Shown: positions 37,659 through 50,058 of the stretch, piece after piece
Layout of the letters: every line of letters begins with the position of its first letter
Position numbering within the stretch: position 1 is the first letter of the stretch
Source of the DNA: Ketobacter alkanivorans
Lineage (GTDB): Bacteria > Pseudomonadota > Gammaproteobacteria > Pseudomonadales > Ketobacteraceae
Assembly (NCBI RefSeq): GCF_002863865.1
Contig: NZ_CP022684.1
Location: 1,335,001-1,399,000 of the forward strand
Direction: 5' to 3'
Length of the DNA stretch: 64,000 nucleotides
The notes under the pieces: generated by a model
What the model was told of the DNA's origin: nothing
Seen by the model: only the letters and a program-made list of their open reading frames with translations
The model's database searches: none
Position numbers and translations under genes: made by a program

Positions 37659-38591
37659 TTAACGCAACTCTTTGGGCATGGAGAACACGATGTTCTCCTC
37701 CCGCCCATCCAACTCACCAGGGGCGGCACCACCCCATTCCCGCAGTTGGTTTACTACCTGATATACCAACTCCTCGGGAGCACTGGCACCAGCAGTTACG
37801 CCAATGGTTTTTACACCATCCAACCAGGCTTTCTGCAGCTGATCAGGAGCATCCACCAGAAAAGCCCTGGCGCCGCAGCGCTCAGCCAGCTCCCGCAGGC
37901 GGTTGGAGTTAGAACTGTTGGGTGAGCCCACTACAAAAACAATATCGGTCTCCAGTGCCAGCGTTTTCACGGCATCCTGACGGTTTTGAGTGGCATAACA
38001 GATATCATCCTTACGCGGCCCCTCTATCGCAGGAAAGTGTTGGCGCAGAGCATCAATGATGGCCGAGGTGTCATCCACCGATAACGTGGTTTGTGTAACA
38101 TAGGCTAGCATCTCGGGGTTGTTAACCTTCAGTTTGGCTACATCATCCACAGTTTCCACCAGATAGATGCCACCGCCGAAGGTGGCATCGTACTGGCCCA
38201 TGGTGCCCTCCACCTCCGGGTGGCCTTCATGTCCAATAAGAACGCACTCCATACCATCACGGGAATACTTCATGACTTCCATATGGACTTTGGTAACCAG
38301 GGGGCAAGTGGCATCGAATACCTTCAAGCCCCGGTCTGCAGCCTCGCCCTGCACCTGCTTGGAAACACCGTGCGCACTGAAAATCACGATCGCGTCATCA
38401 GGGACTTCATGCAGTTCATCGACAAATACTGCGCCACGCTCACGCAAACCGTCTACCACAAATTTATTATGCACAACTTCATGGCGTACGTAGATCGGTG
38501 CGCCAAAGACATCCAACGCCCGATTAACGATGGCAATTGCCCGGTCAACACCAGCACAGAATCCGCGGGGGTTTGCCATTTTGATTTCCAT
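37659..38591 (-). CDS. ispH: 4-hydroxy-3-methylbut-2-enyl diphosphate reductase
   Basis: Iron-sulfur enzyme of the last MEP-pathway step, forming IPP and DMAPP. The 310 residues contain the three cluster-binding cysteines, in [24 protein letters not shown] and [11 protein letters not shown], and the substrate-binding [10 protein letters not shown]. Length is typical. The gene follows fkpB and lspA in the order known from Pseudomonas, and its product supplies the polyprenyl path that IspB, also in this window, extends. Confidence 0.98.
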   Translation of the reverse strand: MEIKMANPRGFCAGVDRAIAIVNRALDVFGAPIYVRHEVVHNKFVVDGLRERGAVFVDELHEVPDDAIVIFSAHGVSKQVQGEAADRGLKVFDATCPLVTKVHMEVMKYSRDGMECVLIGHEGHPEVEGTMGQYDATFGGGIYLVETVDDVAKLKVNNPEMLAYVTQTTLSVDDTSAIIDALRQHFPAIEGPRKDDICYATQNRQDAVKTLALETDIVFVVGSPNSSNSNRLRELAERCGARAFLVDAPDQLQKAWLDGVKTIGVTAGASAPEELVYQVVNQLREWGGAAPGELDGREENIVFSMPKELR

Positions 38592-38616
38592 GAAATGCCT
38601 CTTTGTCTAGAAGGAG

Positions 38617-39081
38617 TTACTGCAACTGTACCGCTTGGGAATCGGCATCTACAACGTTGATGATTTCTACCTGAAAGGTTAAATCCTTACCGGCCAATGG
38701 ATGATTGAAATCAACAACCACTTGATCTTCCGTTACCGACTGGATCAAACCGGGCAACTCGGCCTTACTTTTATCTGCGAATGACACGATCAAACCAGGT
38801 TCCAGCGCCATATCACGGCTGAACGCTCCACGGCGCATGGTTTGAATATTATCCGGATTATGGGGGCCGAAAGCATTTTCCGCCTCTAACACAATGGAGC
38901 GTTTGTCTCCCGCCTTCAAGCCAAATACGCTTTGCTCAAAGCCCGGTAACAAATTGCCGTCTCCCACGGTAAACGTGGCTGGCGCTTTTTGCTTGGTGGT
39001 ATCCACCACCGAGCCGTCCATAAGCAGCACTGAAAAGTGCAGGGTTACCCGCTTGCCAGGACCAATACGCTGTTCGCTCAT
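38617..39081 (-). CDS. fkpB: FKBP-type peptidyl-prolyl isomerase FkpB (SlpA-like)
   Basis: Small cytosolic proline isomerase/chaperone of 154 residues. An FKBP core (DGSVVDTTKQKAPATFTVGDGNLLPGFEQSVFGLKAGDKRSI) contains the insert-in-flap region (ENAFGPHNPDNIQTMRRGAF), then returns to the FKBP fold (VVVDFNHPLAGKDLTFQVEIINV). This is the SlyD/SlpA layout but without a His-rich tail. Its ATG overlaps the lspA stop as ATGA. Confidence 0.94.
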   Translation of the reverse strand: MSEQRIGPGKRVTLHFSVLLMDGSVVDTTKQKAPATFTVGDGNLLPGFEQSVFGLKAGDKRSIVLEAENAFGPHNPDNIQTMRRGAFSRDMALEPGLIVSFADKSKAELPGLIQSVTEDQVVVDFNHPLAGKDLTFQVEIINVVDADSQAVQLQ

Positions 39082-39587
39082 TTTGCGTTTCCTGGATTAC
39101 GGAACATCTCCAAAATCATCATGGCCGCGCCGACTGTAATGGCGCTGTCTGCCACATTGAAAGCTGGGAAATGCGAGCCCTGCCAATGAAAATCCAGAAA
39201 GTCGATAACATGCCCGTACACAACCCGATCATAAAGGTTGCCAAGGGCACCACCCAGAATCATTGAAATGGATATCGCCGACCACCAATCGGTTTTGGGT
39301 AACTTGCGCAACCAGACGATCAACATGACGCTGACACCCACCGCTATTGCAGTAAAGAACCAGCGCTGCCAACCACCGGCACCTGCCAGAAAACTGAAGG
39401 CGGCCCCCTTGTTATACGCAAGGGTCAGATTGAAAAACGGCAAAATCTCTAAACGCTCATATTTTTCAAAACTGCCATCCACAGCAAGCTTGGTGATCTG
39501 ATCCAAAACGACCACTACAGCGCTTAGCCATAGCCACTGCAACATACCTGTAGCTTGTCCAGTTTTATCTTTTACGGTTTCTGTCAT
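39078..39587 (-). CDS. lspA: Lipoprotein signal peptidase II
   Basis: Inner-membrane aspartyl protease that removes the signal peptide from prolipoproteins such as BamD. Four membrane helices are visible in 169 residues, with the catalytic aspartates in GNLYDRVVYGHVIDF and FNVADSAITVG. I chose ATG 39587; a GTG three codons upstream is an alternative. It lies between ileS and fkpB in a tight operon. Confidence 0.96.
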   Translation of the reverse strand: MTETVKDKTGQATGMLQWLWLSAVVVVLDQITKLAVDGSFEKYERLEILPFFNLTLAYNKGAAFSFLAGAGGWQRWFFTAIAVGVSVMLIVWLRKLPKTDWWSAISISMILGGALGNLYDRVVYGHVIDFLDFHWQGSHFPAFNVADSAITVGAAMMILEMFRNPGNAK

Positions 39588-39610
39588 GGTGTTCACTGCT
39601 TATCTCTACC

Positions 39611-42421
39611 TCAGCAGAAGTTACGGGCCTCGCCCTCGCCTTCTACATTATCCACACAACGTAAACACAGTTCGGGATGGTTATTGTTGGAGCCAACGTC
39701 TGCCCTTAAATGCCAGCAACGCACACATTTCGGATGCTCGCTTTTCTTCACCTCAACGCGCAAGCCATCAAGCTCTGTAATATCTCCGCCTTCATTCCAT
39801 TGATGAACACGTACAGCGCTGGTTATCATGGCAAAGCGCAGCTCATTCCCCAATCGATCCAGATCTTCTTTCAGGTCAGCGCTGCATGACAAATCCACTT
39901 CTGCCTCCAGGCTGCCACCTACCGTGCCGTTCTTGCGGGCATCCTCGAGCTGTTTGTTCACAGCATTCTTCACGCCCTGAACGGTTTGCCAAAAATCCGC
40001 ATTCATGGTTTCGCCAGCAGGCAATTCAAACAAGCCTTGATACCAGGTTTCCAAATGAACCGATTCACTGCGCTCACCCGGCAGATATTGCCACAATTCA
40101 TCCGCCGTAAAAGACAGAATCGGGGCAATCCAACGAACCAAGGCTTCGACAATATGATACAAAGCCGTTTGGGCCGAGCGGCGCGCAACGCTATCGGTTT
40201 TACAGGTGTACTGTCGATCCTTGATTACATCAAGATAGAAGCCACCAAGGTCAACCACGCAGTAATTGTGCAGCTTCTGATAGATTGAATGGAACGAATA
40301 CTCGTCATAACACTCAATGATCTCCTGCTGCAGTTTGGCAGCGCGATGCACCGCCCAGCGATCCAGAGCCAACATATCGTCTGGTGCCACAGAGTGCGCC
40401 TTGGGATCAAAACCATTCAGGTTCGACAGCAAAAAGCGCGCAGTATTCCGAATGCGTCGATAGGAATCTGCAGTACGCTTCAGGATTTCGTCAGAAACGG
40501 TCATTTCCCCACGGTAGTCCGTGGCAGATACCCACAGGCGAATGATGTCCGCCCCCAGGCTTTTAACTACCGTTTGCGGAGACACCACATTGCCCAAAGA
40601 TTTGGACATTTTTTTACCTTGGGCGTCCACGGTGAAGCCGTGAGTCAGTACGGTTTTGTACGGCGCTTCGCCGCGAATGGCAAGGCTCGTTTTCAGTGAA
40701 GACTGGAACCAACCACGATGCTGATCAGAGCCTTCCAGATAAAGATCGGCAGGCACATGCAGATTTCCACGCTGCTCTAACACAGAGAAATGAGTGACAC
40801 CGGAATCAAACCAGACATCCAGTGTATCGGTAACTTTGTCATACTGACCGGCATCGCCACCCAGCAACTCAGCTTGATCCAGCTCAAACCAGGCATCCAT
40901 TCCTTTTTCTTCAACCAGCTTGGCTACAGCCTCAATCAACTCTGGCGTGTTCGGGTGCAGCTCAGATGTTTCTTTATGCACAAACAACGCGATGGGCACA
41001 CCCCAGGTACGCTGGCGGGAGATACACCAATCCGGACTCTGATCAAGCATTCCCTCAATCCGAGCCTTGCCCCACTCAGGTAGCCATTGAACTTTGTTAG
41101 CGGCTTTTTTGCAGGCATCCAACAAACCGTTCTGATGCATACTGATAAACCATTGGGGAGTGGCGCGATAGATCAGCGGGGTTTTGGTACGCCAACAATG
41201 GGGATAGCTGTGTACCATTTTCGCCTGCTTCAGTAAGGCATTGTTTTCCTCTAACAGCTGCAGAATTTTTGGCTCAACTTTGTATACGTGTTCACCCGCC
41301 ACCTGCGGTGTAGTGTCCACATAAGTGCCATCTGCGCTGACATAGTTCAGGGTTTTAATACCGTATTTGAGGCCGACGTTGAAGTCGTCCAGGCCGTGAT
41401 CTGGGGCAATATGTACGGCGCCGGTACCTGCGTCTGTCGTTACATGATCACCCATTACCAGCGGCACTTCACGTTCGATAAAGGGATGCTTAAGCATCAG
41501 GTGCTCAAGGCTGGAGCCCAAGGTCGTGCCCAGCACCTCATAAGCGTCCACGCCGTAACGTTTACAGACATCATCCACCATATCGGTGGCAAGCAGGATG
41601 ATCTCATCACCACAACCAACATCCAGTTTCACCAGACTGTATTCCAGATCGCGACTCAGAGCTACGGCCTGGTTAGCCGGTAAGGTCCAGGGGGTTGTGG
41701 TCCAGATCACCACAGACAACGGCAAAGCTGAAACGTTAACGCCAAACTGATTAGCCACGGCATCAACATCCACCGGAGCAAACCGCACATCCACTTGCGT
41801 GGAGGTCTTTTCCTGATATTCAACTTCGGCTTCCGCCAGCGCTGAGCCACCCACCACACTCCAGTACACCGGTTTGAACCCTTTCACCAAATGGCCGTTC
41901 TCGGCGATGCGGCCGAGCGCTCGAATGATGTCCGCTTCGGTTTTGAAATCCATGGTGAGGTAAGGGTTTTGCCAATCGCCCAATACACCCAAGCGAATGA
42001 AGTCTTCGCGCTGGCCATTCACTTGCTTCTTGGCGTATTCACGGCATTTTTTACGAAACTCTGCATAAGGCACTTTCACCCCTGCCTTGCCGATTTTCTT
42101 TTCCACGTTGTGCTCAATCGGCAAACCATGGCAATCCCAGCCAGGCACATAAGGCACATCAAAGCCGCTCAGGCGCTTGGAGCGCATGATGGTATCTTTC
42201 AGGATCTTATTGACCGAATGGCCGATATGAATGTCGCCATTGGCGTAGGGAGGGCCATCATGGAGAATGAACTGGGGTCGCCCGGCTGTGGTTTCCTGTA
42301 CTTTCTTGTACAGATCCATTTTATTCCACTTCTTTAGCATTTCTGGCTCTCGCTGAGCCAGGTTGCCTTTCATTGGAAACGCTGTATCCGGTAGATTCAG
42401 TGTAGGTTTGTAATCGGCCAT
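39611..42421 (-). CDS. ileS: Isoleucyl-tRNA synthetase
   Basis: Class I aminoacyl-tRNA synthetase of 936 residues from ATG 42421 ([21 protein letters not shown]), close to E. coli length. Signatures: HIGH in [15 protein letters not shown], the CP1 editing domain ([24 protein letters not shown]), KMSKS in [14 protein letters not shown], and the C-terminal zinc site CVRCWH...LCLRC. It starts five bases after the ribF stop. A TTG three codons earlier is less likely. Confidence 0.98.
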   Translation of the reverse strand: MADYKPTLNLPDTAFPMKGNLAQREPEMLKKWNKMDLYKKVQETTAGRPQFILHDGPPYANGDIHIGHSVNKILKDTIMRSKRLSGFDVPYVPGWDCHGLPIEHNVEKKIGKAGVKVPYAEFRKKCREYAKKQVNGQREDFIRLGVLGDWQNPYLTMDFKTEADIIRALGRIAENGHLVKGFKPVYWSVVGGSALAEAEVEYQEKTSTQVDVRFAPVDVDAVANQFGVNVSALPLSVVIWTTTPWTLPANQAVALSRDLEYSLVKLDVGCGDEIILLATDMVDDVCKRYGVDAYEVLGTTLGSSLEHLMLKHPFIEREVPLVMGDHVTTDAGTGAVHIAPDHGLDDFNVGLKYGIKTLNYVSADGTYVDTTPQVAGEHVYKVEPKILQLLEENNALLKQAKMVHSYPHCWRTKTPLIYRATPQWFISMHQNGLLDACKKAANKVQWLPEWGKARIEGMLDQSPDWCISRQRTWGVPIALFVHKETSELHPNTPELIEAVAKLVEEKGMDAWFELDQAELLGGDAGQYDKVTDTLDVWFDSGVTHFSVLEQRGNLHVPADLYLEGSDQHRGWFQSSLKTSLAIRGEAPYKTVLTHGFTVDAQGKKMSKSLGNVVSPQTVVKSLGADIIRLWVSATDYRGEMTVSDEILKRTADSYRRIRNTARFLLSNLNGFDPKAHSVAPDDMLALDRWAVHRAAKLQQEIIECYDEYSFHSIYQKLHNYCVVDLGGFYLDVIKDRQYTCKTDSVARRSAQTALYHIVEALVRWIAPILSFTADELWQYLPGERSESVHLETWYQGLFELPAGETMNADFWQTVQGVKNAVNKQLEDARKNGTVGGSLEAEVDLSCSADLKEDLDRLGNELRFAMITSAVRVHQWNEGGDITELDGLRVEVKKSEHPKCVRCWHLRADVGSNNNHPELCLRCVDNVEGEGEARNFC

Positions 42422-42426
42422 GGAGT

Positions 42427-43368
42427 TCAATTGCCCTTAGATTTCTGTTTAGCAAAAAACTGTTTTGCTGTTTCAATATCTTGCTGGATGGCTGCGGTCA
42501 ATGCATCCAGTCCATCGAATTTTTTCTCATCGCGTATTTTGTGACGGAACATCACTCGTAGGTGCTTACCATAAAGATCGCCCTGGAAATTCAACAAGTG
42601 CACCTCCAACCCAACATGTTCGCCGCCAAGTGTGGGCCTGGTACCCAAATTGGCAACACCTTGCTGAACCTGGCCAAGCCCCCGTACCTCTACGGCAAAC
42701 ACACCACTCACCGGGGTTCTTACCCGCTTGGGAAGAAAGTTTGCGGTGGGCACGCCAATGGTGCGACCGAGTTTTTGGCCATGTATAACACGCCCGGACA
42801 TAAAGAATGATCGACACAACATTACCGAAGCGGAGTCAAAATCACTGCGCTCCAGACATTCTCTGACCCGCGTGCTGCTAACCCGTTCCCCGTGCCACTC
42901 AAAGGTGTGGGTATGATCCACGCTGAAGCCATGCTCTGCCCCCATACGCTGTAAGAAGCGGAAGTCACCGGCCCGGTCGTTACCAAAACGAAAGTCATCG
43001 CCCACTACAAGGTGTCGAATGCCCATACCCTGAATCAGGATATTGTCACAAAACTCTCGAGCCGACTGGCTGCAGAAACGTTTGTCGAACTTGACACACA
43101 ATGTGCGATCCACCCCCAACTCCGCCAGAACCTCCACCTTTTCACGGAAGGTCATCAGACGTGCCGGCGCATCCTCTGGTGCAAAAAACTCACGGGGCTG
43201 GGGTTCAAACACCATGACCGTGGATGGAATGCCCAATTCTTTGGCTTTCGCCCCTAGCTGGCGAATGATGGCGCGATGCCCCAGATGGATGCCATCAAAG
43301 TTTCCGATGGTTGCTACACAACCTCGGTGGTGGGGTCGCAAATTGTGAACTCCGCGAATCAACTCCAT
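42427..43368 (-). CDS. ribF: Bifunctional riboflavin kinase/FAD synthetase
   Basis: Makes FMN from riboflavin and FAD from FMN. The N-terminal nucleotidyltransferase domain has [10 protein letters not shown] and [17 protein letters not shown] with SSTRVRE; the C-terminal kinase domain has [13 protein letters not shown] and [20 protein letters not shown]. Length 313 residues, typical. First of the ribF-ileS-lspA-fkpB-ispH run. Confidence 0.97.
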   Translation of the reverse strand: MELIRGVHNLRPHHRGCVATIGNFDGIHLGHRAIIRQLGAKAKELGIPSTVMVFEPQPREFFAPEDAPARLMTFREKVEVLAELGVDRTLCVKFDKRFCSQSAREFCDNILIQGMGIRHLVVGDDFRFGNDRAGDFRFLQRMGAEHGFSVDHTHTFEWHGERVSSTRVRECLERSDFDSASVMLCRSFFMSGRVIHGQKLGRTIGVPTANFLPKRVRTPVSGVFAVEVRGLGQVQQGVANLGTRPTLGGEHVGLEVHLLNFQGDLYGKHLRVMFRHKIRDEKKFDGLDALTAAIQQDIETAKQFFAKQKSKGN

Positions 43369-43472
43369 AACTACGCCATCACGCCAAAAAGGCGAGCATT
43401 ATAGCGGAGTTGGGCGCGGGATATAACTGCATGGCCCAACCAAATCGGGCATTTGAGGCTTAACTGCCGCTC

Positions 43473-45041
43473 TTAATCGCTATGCCGGGCAATCATATCC
43501 CGAGGCCGCATCCCAGACACCAGCAAACTGCCAAAATAAGTAGCGATACCTGCCGCCACCAAGAATGCCAGATAAGCGCAGCGCTGCTGCCATCCCCATA
43601 ACAGCCACTGATCTAAGTCTTTGTTAAAAAAAGCAATAACAGCAACCATGATCAATGATGAGAACGTTAGCCTGACTCCGAACAGAAACCACCCCGGCTG
43701 TACCCGGTAGATCCCCTCCCGGCGCAAGCCCAGCCACAGCAGACCAGCATTCAACAGCGCCGACAAGGAAGTTGCCAGCGCCAACCCCACATGGGCCAAG
43801 GGCAGGATCAGAGCAAGATTCAGAACCATATTGGCCACCATCGCAACAATACCCACCTTGACCGGGGTTTTGGTGTCCTGCCGGGCAAAGTAACCGGGGG
43901 CCAGCACCTTGACCAGCATGAACCCCAACAATCCCAACCCATAGGCCTGAAGGCTCAGGGAGGCACGCTCCACATCGCTGGGGGCAAACTCCCCATACTG
44001 GAACAGGGTCATCAGCAACGGCGCCGCCAGCACAATCAGAGCCAAGGCTGCGGGCAAACCAATCAGCAGCACCATTCGTACCGCCCAATCCAGAGTTTGA
44101 GAAAACGCTTCACCGGACTGGCTGGCGTGCTTACGCGACAGACTGGGTAGAATCACCGTAGCAATGGCAATACCGAACACACCTAACGGCAGCTCCATCA
44201 GTCGATCAGAATAGTAAAGCCAGGATACACTGCCATCTGCCAGAAACGACGCCAGTACCGTATCAAGCAGCAAGTTAATCTGCGCTACCGACACCCCAAA
44301 CAATGCCGGCAGCATCAGCTTCATAATGCGCTTCACCCCAGGGTCAGACCAACCCCAGCGCGGCACGGTTAACAGATCTATTTGCTTGACGAACGGCAAC
44401 TGGAACACCAGCTGCACAACACCTGCCGCCATCACGCCCCACGCCAACGCCATAATCGGTGGATCCATAAGCGGAGCCACCAAGCAAGCCGACGCAATCA
44501 GGCAGACATTGAGCAAAACAGGGGTAAACGCAGGCATGGCGAACTTACCGTAGCTGTTCAGCACACTGCCCAGCAACGCGGTAAGCGAGATCAGCAACAA
44601 ATACGGAAACGTAAGCCTCAGCATATCGGATGCCAAGCCGAACTTTTCTGGCATGCCATGAAATCCGGGCGCGAACACAAAAGTCACCGCAGGAGCGAAC
44701 ATCACGCACATCAACGTCACCCCCAACAACAAACCACCCAGAGAGCCCGCCGTATAGCTGACCAACAAACGCACTTCGGCATGCTCTCGCTGGGTGCGGT
44801 ATTCCGACAAAACCGGAACAAAAGCCTGAGAGAAAGCACCCTCAGCAAACAAACGCCGAAAAAAATTAGGGATTTTGAACGCCACGAAAAAGGCATCTGC
44901 CCCGCCACCAGCGCCGAACAGGTTAGCCACCACCACGTCCCGAACCAACCCCAGAACCCGCGAAAGCAAGGTAAATACGCTGACAACCCCGGTCGAACGC
45001 AGCAATCCGCTTTGTTTCTGCCCTGATTTTTCGTTTTTCAT
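43473..45041 (-). CDS. murJ: Lipid II flippase MurJ
   Basis: Membrane flippase of the MOP superfamily that moves the peptidoglycan precursor lipid II outward. The 522-residue protein has about 14 hydrophobic segments and the N-terminal pattern STGVVSVFTLLSRVLGLVRDVVVANLFGAGGGADAFFVAFKIPNFFRRLFAEGAFSQAFVPVLSEY. ATG 45041 is preceded by AAGGA at good spacing; the frame continues 10 codons upstream without support. A TATAAT lies about 45 bases upstream. It is divergent from rpsT. Confidence 0.97.
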   Translation of the reverse strand: MKNEKSGQKQSGLLRSTGVVSVFTLLSRVLGLVRDVVVANLFGAGGGADAFFVAFKIPNFFRRLFAEGAFSQAFVPVLSEYRTQREHAEVRLLVSYTAGSLGGLLLGVTLMCVMFAPAVTFVFAPGFHGMPEKFGLASDMLRLTFPYLLLISLTALLGSVLNSYGKFAMPAFTPVLLNVCLIASACLVAPLMDPPIMALAWGVMAAGVVQLVFQLPFVKQIDLLTVPRWGWSDPGVKRIMKLMLPALFGVSVAQINLLLDTVLASFLADGSVSWLYYSDRLMELPLGVFGIAIATVILPSLSRKHASQSGEAFSQTLDWAVRMVLLIGLPAALALIVLAAPLLMTLFQYGEFAPSDVERASLSLQAYGLGLLGFMLVKVLAPGYFARQDTKTPVKVGIVAMVANMVLNLALILPLAHVGLALATSLSALLNAGLLWLGLRREGIYRVQPGWFLFGVRLTFSSLIMVAVIAFFNKDLDQWLLWGWQQRCAYLAFLVAAGIATYFGSLLVSGMRPRDMIARHSD

Positions 45042-45124
45042 GTACAATCCTTCTCCACCCAAGGCCGCCATTATACGGATTAGGGCATCATTCCGTATCC
45101 TCGCAGATAAATAGTATTCAATCC

Positions 45125-45153
45125 TTGACAGCGAGGCCTTAGGTGGGAATAAT
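45125..45153 (+). promoter_or_regulatory. Sigma-70 promoter of rpsT
   Basis: TTGACA (45125-45130), 17-base spacer, AATAAT (45148-45153). It lies about 115 bases before the rpsT start and points to it. Confidence 0.75.
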
Positions 45154-45267
45154 CTTGCGTCCTCGAATTCAAGTCTTTAACGCCCTGAATATTCGAAACC
45201 GGTTACTTAAATCAATTAGCGTTTCAAGTTTCTGCAAATTTTACTGATTATAGAAAGGAGCTAGACC

Positions 45268-45534
45268 TTGGCTAACATCAAATCAGCTAAGAAACGTGCA
45301 CGCCAGGCTGAAAAGCGTCGCAGACACAATGCCGGTCTGCGCTCCATGGTTCGCACTTATATCAAGAAAGTGGTTAACGAAATCGCCACTGGTAACAAAG
45401 AAAACGCCCAGAAAGCTTACCTGGAAGCGGTGCCTGTCATCGATCGCATGGTAACCAAAGGGATTATCCACAAGAACAAAGCAGCTCGTCATAAGAGCCG
45501 CCTGAGCACACAGATCAAAGATCTGGCTGCTTAA
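45268..45534 (+). CDS. rpsT: 30S ribosomal protein S20
   Basis: Small basic ribosomal protein of 88 residues ([20 protein letters not shown]), a helical hairpin that binds 16S rRNA. Translation starts at TTG, with AAAGGAG nine bases upstream. E. coli rpsT also uses UUG, which there is part of its feedback control, so the rare start is probably conserved for that reason. A terminator follows 16 bases after the stop. Confidence 0.98.
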   Translation: MANIKSAKKRARQAEKRRRHNAGLRSMVRTYIKKVVNEIATGNKENAQKAYLEAVPVIDRMVTKGIIHKNKAARHKSRLSTQIKDLAA

Positions 45535-45550
45535 TACGCTTTGTGGACAT

Positions 45551-45579
45551 AAAAAAACCGGCTCTAAGCCGGTTTTTTT
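45551..45579. terminator. Bidirectional terminator between rpsT and proB
   Basis: Stem CCGGCT/AGCCGG extended by A7/T7 around the loop CTA. Both strands have a T-run after the stem, and the genes converge here. Confidence 0.92.
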
Positions 45580-45607
45580 ATGTCTGCTGATTTCACAGGC
45601 AAACCCA

Positions 45608-46750
45608 CTAGAAAACCACCATATTATCCCGATGGATCAACTCTTTCTCATCGGCGTAGCCCAGCACCGACACAATAGCATCTGTACTCCGCCCCATGAT
45701 TTTACGGGCCTCGTCTGCCGAATAATTCACTAAACCACAGGCTATTCGCTGATTGTCCGCATCAACACAGGACACCATCTCCCCTCGTGAGAAGTTGCCC
45801 GTCACTTCGCGCACACCCACCGGCAACAAGCTGACGCCTTTTTCACGCAGCGCTTTGGCCGCACCCTCATCCAGAACCAGCACACCGCGCATCTGAAGAT
45901 GCCCTGCCAGCCATTGCTTGCGAGCAGCCATGGGAGACTCATCTGCTGTTAACAAAGTCCCTACGGACTCAGCCCGCTGAATCCGCGTCAGAACCTCAGG
46001 CAGGCGGCCACCGACAATGATGCTGGCGGCACCAGAACGCGCCGCCAGTTTCGCAGCACGGAGCTTGGTCGCCATTCCCCCTTTGCCCAGTGCACCACCA
46101 CTGCCGCCAGCCATAGACACCAGCGCTGGGTCTGAAGCACGAGCATGAGAGAGCAATGTCGCATCAGGATTAGAACGGGGATCAGCATCATACATACCCT
46201 GCTGATCAGTAAGAATTACCAGCAGATCCGCCTCAACCAAATTGGTCACCAGCGCACCCAAGGTATCATTGTCACCAAAGCGAATCTCATCAGTGACCAC
46301 GGTATCGTTTTCATTCACCACCGGCACCACCCCATGACCAATCAAGGCCAACAAGGCACTGCGAGCATTGAGGTAGCGCTTACGATCAGAGAGGTCGTCG
46401 TGAGTCACCAGAACTTGAGCAGTGTGCACACCATGAGCCTGAAAAGCCTGCTCCCATGCCTGCACCAATCCCATTTGACCCACCGCAGCGGCCGCCTGCA
46501 GATCATGCATGGCCTTAGGGCGACGCTTCCACCCCAAACGCGCCATGCCTTCTGCAACGGAGCCGGAAGACACCAACACCACTTCGACACCCAGCTTACG
46601 CAAAGCAGCAATCTGCTCCACCCAGCCAGCAATAGCAGCCCGATCCAGGCCCTGACCGTCATTCGTCAGCAAAGCACTGCCAATTTTTACAACCCAACGC
46701 CGGGAAACCGACACCTCCGCACGCAAAGCCTGATCTTCGACACCTGACAT
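45608..46750 (-). CDS. proB: Glutamate 5-kinase
   Basis: First enzyme of proline synthesis, phosphorylating glutamate. The 380-residue protein has an amino-acid-kinase domain ([53 protein letters not shown]-like [15 protein letters not shown]) and a C-terminal PUA domain (about 290-370). Follows obgE after 23 bases on the same strand, as in Pseudomonas. Confidence 0.97.
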   Translation of the reverse strand: MSGVEDQALRAEVSVSRRWVVKIGSALLTNDGQGLDRAAIAGWVEQIAALRKLGVEVVLVSSGSVAEGMARLGWKRRPKAMHDLQAAAAVGQMGLVQAWEQAFQAHGVHTAQVLVTHDDLSDRKRYLNARSALLALIGHGVVPVVNENDTVVTDEIRFGDNDTLGALVTNLVEADLLVILTDQQGMYDADPRSNPDATLLSHARASDPALVSMAGGSGGALGKGGMATKLRAAKLAARSGAASIIVGGRLPEVLTRIQRAESVGTLLTADESPMAARKQWLAGHLQMRGVLVLDEGAAKALREKGVSLLPVGVREVTGNFSRGEMVSCVDADNQRIACGLVNYSADEARKIMGRSTDAIVSVLGYADEKELIHRDNMVVF

Positions 46751-46773
46751 AAGAATCTGCTACCCCCTAATGA

Positions 46774-48000
<1,227 letters not shown>

Positions 48001-48059
48001 TCAATTGGGTGACGACACTGGGTGCGTAAATGTATTCTACTGTTACCGCCGCACAACGC

Positions 48060-48085
48060 AAAAAGCCCCGCCTTACGGCAGGGCT
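48060..48085 (-). terminator. Terminator after rpmA
   Basis: AGCCCTGCC and GGCGGGGCT (minus strand) pair with one mismatch around TTAC-type loop, followed by TTTTTGCG. It sits between rpmA and obgE, so obgE may have reduced read-through from the ribosomal genes or its own promoter. Confidence 0.75.
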
Positions 48086-48114
48086 CAGCGATCCGGAACG
48101 ACAGCTTTTGTCGT

Positions 48115-48375
48115 TTAGGCTACGGGCTCGATTGAGATGTAGCGACGGTTTTTTGGACCTTTCACTGCAAACTTAACCACGCCGTCTGTCTTGGCATAGA
48201 TCGTGTGATCTTTACCCAGACCAGTGTTCGGGCCAGAGTGGAACTGAGTGCCACGCTGACGAACAATAATGTTACCGGCTTTAACTACTTCACCGCCATA
48301 ACGCTTAACACCAAGGCGTTTACTTTCCGAGTCGCGACCGTTACGGGTACTACCACCAGCCTTCTTGTGAGCCAT
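48115..48375 (-). CDS. rpmA: 50S ribosomal protein L27
   Basis: Ribosomal protein of 86 residues near the peptidyl transferase centre ([27 protein letters not shown]). The N-terminus starts directly at MAHKKAGGS, without the cleavable extension known from Firmicutes. It follows rplU by 19 bases. Confidence 0.98.
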   Translation of the reverse strand: MAHKKAGGSTRNGRDSESKRLGVKRYGGEVVKAGNIIVRQRGTQFHSGPNTGLGKDHTIYAKTDGVVKFAVKGPKNRRYISIEPVA

Positions 48376-48394
48376 TATGCTTCTCCTTAACTAA

Positions 48395-48706
48395 TTAGGC
48401 GCTAATGCCAGTGATCTTCACTTCCGTGAAGTACTGACGATGCCCCATCTGCTTACGATGGTGCTTACGGCGACGGAACTTGATAATGCGAATTTTATCG
48501 CCACGGCCGTGGGTTACCACTTCCGCTTTCACTTTGCCGCCTTCTACAACAGGTGCGCCAACTTTAACGTCGTCACCGTTTGCTACCAATAAAACTTGAT
48601 CGAATTCGATGGCTGAGCCGGGCTCGGCTTCAATCAATTCCAGCTTAACCAAATCACCTTCGGCGACTCGGTGCTGTTTGCCACCACTTACAAATACCGC
48701 GTACAT
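48395..48706 (-). CDS. rplU: 50S ribosomal protein L21
   Basis: Ribosomal protein of 103 residues ([25 protein letters not shown]) that binds 23S rRNA, ending with the basic [26 protein letters not shown] region. ATG 48706 is chosen because homologues start MYAV. A strong promoter lies about 100 bases upstream. Confidence 0.97.
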   Translation of the reverse strand: MYAVFVSGGKQHRVAEGDLVKLELIEAEPGSAIEFDQVLLVANGDDVKVGAPVVEGGKVKAEVVTHGRGDKIRIIKFRRRKHHRKQMGHRQYFTEVKITGISA

Positions 48707-48806
48707 AGCTGCTGACTCCAACCGCTTTTAAGCATCAGAATAGGTTGTCTTGTTCCGACTGACCACCGACGCATTTGTTGATTGGCGTCAGGTCACAGGG
48801 GGCGCA

Positions 48807-48835
48807 ATTGTAAGGGAATCAGATAACCGGTGCAA
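48807..48835 (-). promoter_or_regulatory. Sigma-70 promoter of rplU-rpmA
   Basis: Minus strand TTGCAC (48835-48830), 17-base spacer, TACAAT (48812-48807). Both boxes are close to consensus and face rplU. Confidence 0.75.
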
Positions 48836-48904
48836 GCCTAATCAACAGACCAATTTAACAGCCCCGAATAAGGTGGACAGGACAAGCAAAATCAAGTCTT
48901 TAGC

Positions 48905-48933
48905 TTGACACCCCCCACCCCCCGCCATAGCAT
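48905..48933 (+). promoter_or_regulatory. Possible promoter of ispB
   Basis: TTGACA (48905-48910), a C-rich 17-base spacer, TAGCAT (48928-48933), 65 bases before the ispB ATG. Together with the rplU promoter this makes a divergent promoter region. Confidence 0.55.
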
Positions 48934-48998
48934 TCGAAACAATTTCACGTTCTTTATTGGTGCGGTGACTTTCCGCCCCCATCCAGGTTACCTTAAGT

Positions 48999-49967
48999 AT
49001 GGATTTTAAAGCGATTTCCGCTGCGGTTGAGACCGATTTTCAACAGGTTAACGACTTTATTTTCAAGCAGTTACACACCCACGTCCCGCTCATCAAGGAA
49101 ATCGGCAACTATATAATAGACAGTGGCGGCAAACGCCTCCGTCCGCTGGTATGCCTACTCAGCGCCCGTGCGCTGGGCTATGAAGGCCACAAACACGTGG
49201 AAATCGCCGCTGTGGTGGAATTCCTGCATACCGCCACCCTGCTGCACGATGATGTTGTGGATGAATCATCTCTGCGCCGTGGCAAAGCCAGCGCCAACGA
49301 AGTTTGGGGCAACGCCCCCAGCGTACTGGTAGGTGACTTTCTGATCTCCCGCTCTTTTCAGATGGTGGTGAATGTGGGCAACATGCGTGTCCTGCAGATC
49401 CTGTCAGACGCCACCAACCTAATCGCCGAAGGAGAGGTACTGCAGCTTATCAACTGTAAGAACCCGGATACCAACGAAGCCCAGTACATGGAAGTCATTC
49501 GCTACAAAACCGCGAAAATGTTCGAAGCCTCAGCCCAATCCGGTGCGGTACTCGCACAACCCGGCGAAGCGTTGGAGCTGGCATTCGCCCGTTACGCTGA
49601 TCACCTGGGCTTAGCCTTTCAATTGATTGACGATGTACTGGATTACACCGGCAGTGCCGAGGAAATGGGTAAAAATGTGGGTGATGATCTGGCAGAGGGC
49701 AAACCGACGCTCCCCCTGATTTACGCCCTGCAACATGCCAGCCCCGCAGACCAGGACATGATCCGCACAGCCATCCGCACCGGCGGGTTGGATAAGATTG
49801 ACGCCATCACCCAGGCGGTTCGCAACTGCGGCGCCATCGACTACACAATTGAACGGGCAAACGAACAATCTCGCCTGGCAAAAGAAGCCCTTGGCGAAGT
49901 CAAAGATTCCGTATATAAAGAGGCATTGCTTGCATTAAGCGACCTGGCGGTTGCCCGCAACCATTAA
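48999..49967 (+). CDS. ispB: Octaprenyl-diphosphate synthase-type polyprenyl synthase
   Basis: Trans-prenyltransferase that builds the ubiquinone side chain from FPP and IPP. The 322 residues carry the two aspartate-rich motifs, LLHDDVVDES (Asp84, Asp85) and QLIDDVLDYTG (Asp211, Asp212), and GGKRLRP near the start. Chain length (C8 or C9) cannot be read reliably. Divergent from rplU, as usual, and followed by tRNA-Pro. Confidence 0.96.
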   Translation: MDFKAISAAVETDFQQVNDFIFKQLHTHVPLIKEIGNYIIDSGGKRLRPLVCLLSARALGYEGHKHVEIAAVVEFLHTATLLHDDVVDESSLRRGKASANEVWGNAPSVLVGDFLISRSFQMVVNVGNMRVLQILSDATNLIAEGEVLQLINCKNPDTNEAQYMEVIRYKTAKMFEASAQSGAVLAQPGEALELAFARYADHLGLAFQLIDDVLDYTGSAEEMGKNVGDDLAEGKPTLPLIYALQHASPADQDMIRTAIRTGGLDKIDAITQAVRNCGAIDYTIERANEQSRLAKEALGEVKDSVYKEALLALSDLAVARNH

Positions 49968-49981
49968 GCCGCCAACCCAAT

Positions 49982-50058
49982 CGGAGTGTAGCTCAGCCTG
50001 GTAGAGCACTGCCTTCGGGAGGCAGGGGTCGAAGGTTCGAATCCTTTCACTCCGACCA
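49982..50058 (+). tRNA. tRNA-Pro (anticodon CGG)
   Basis: A 77-base cloverleaf: acceptor CGGAGTG pairs with CACTCCG, D arm GCTC...GAGC, anticodon stem CTGCC/GGCAG with loop TTCGGGA giving anticodon CGG, T arm with GGTTCGAATCC, and encoded CCA end. The 3' end is part of an 18-bp repeat and forms the left attachment site of the adjoining element; the tRNA remains intact. Confidence 0.97.
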
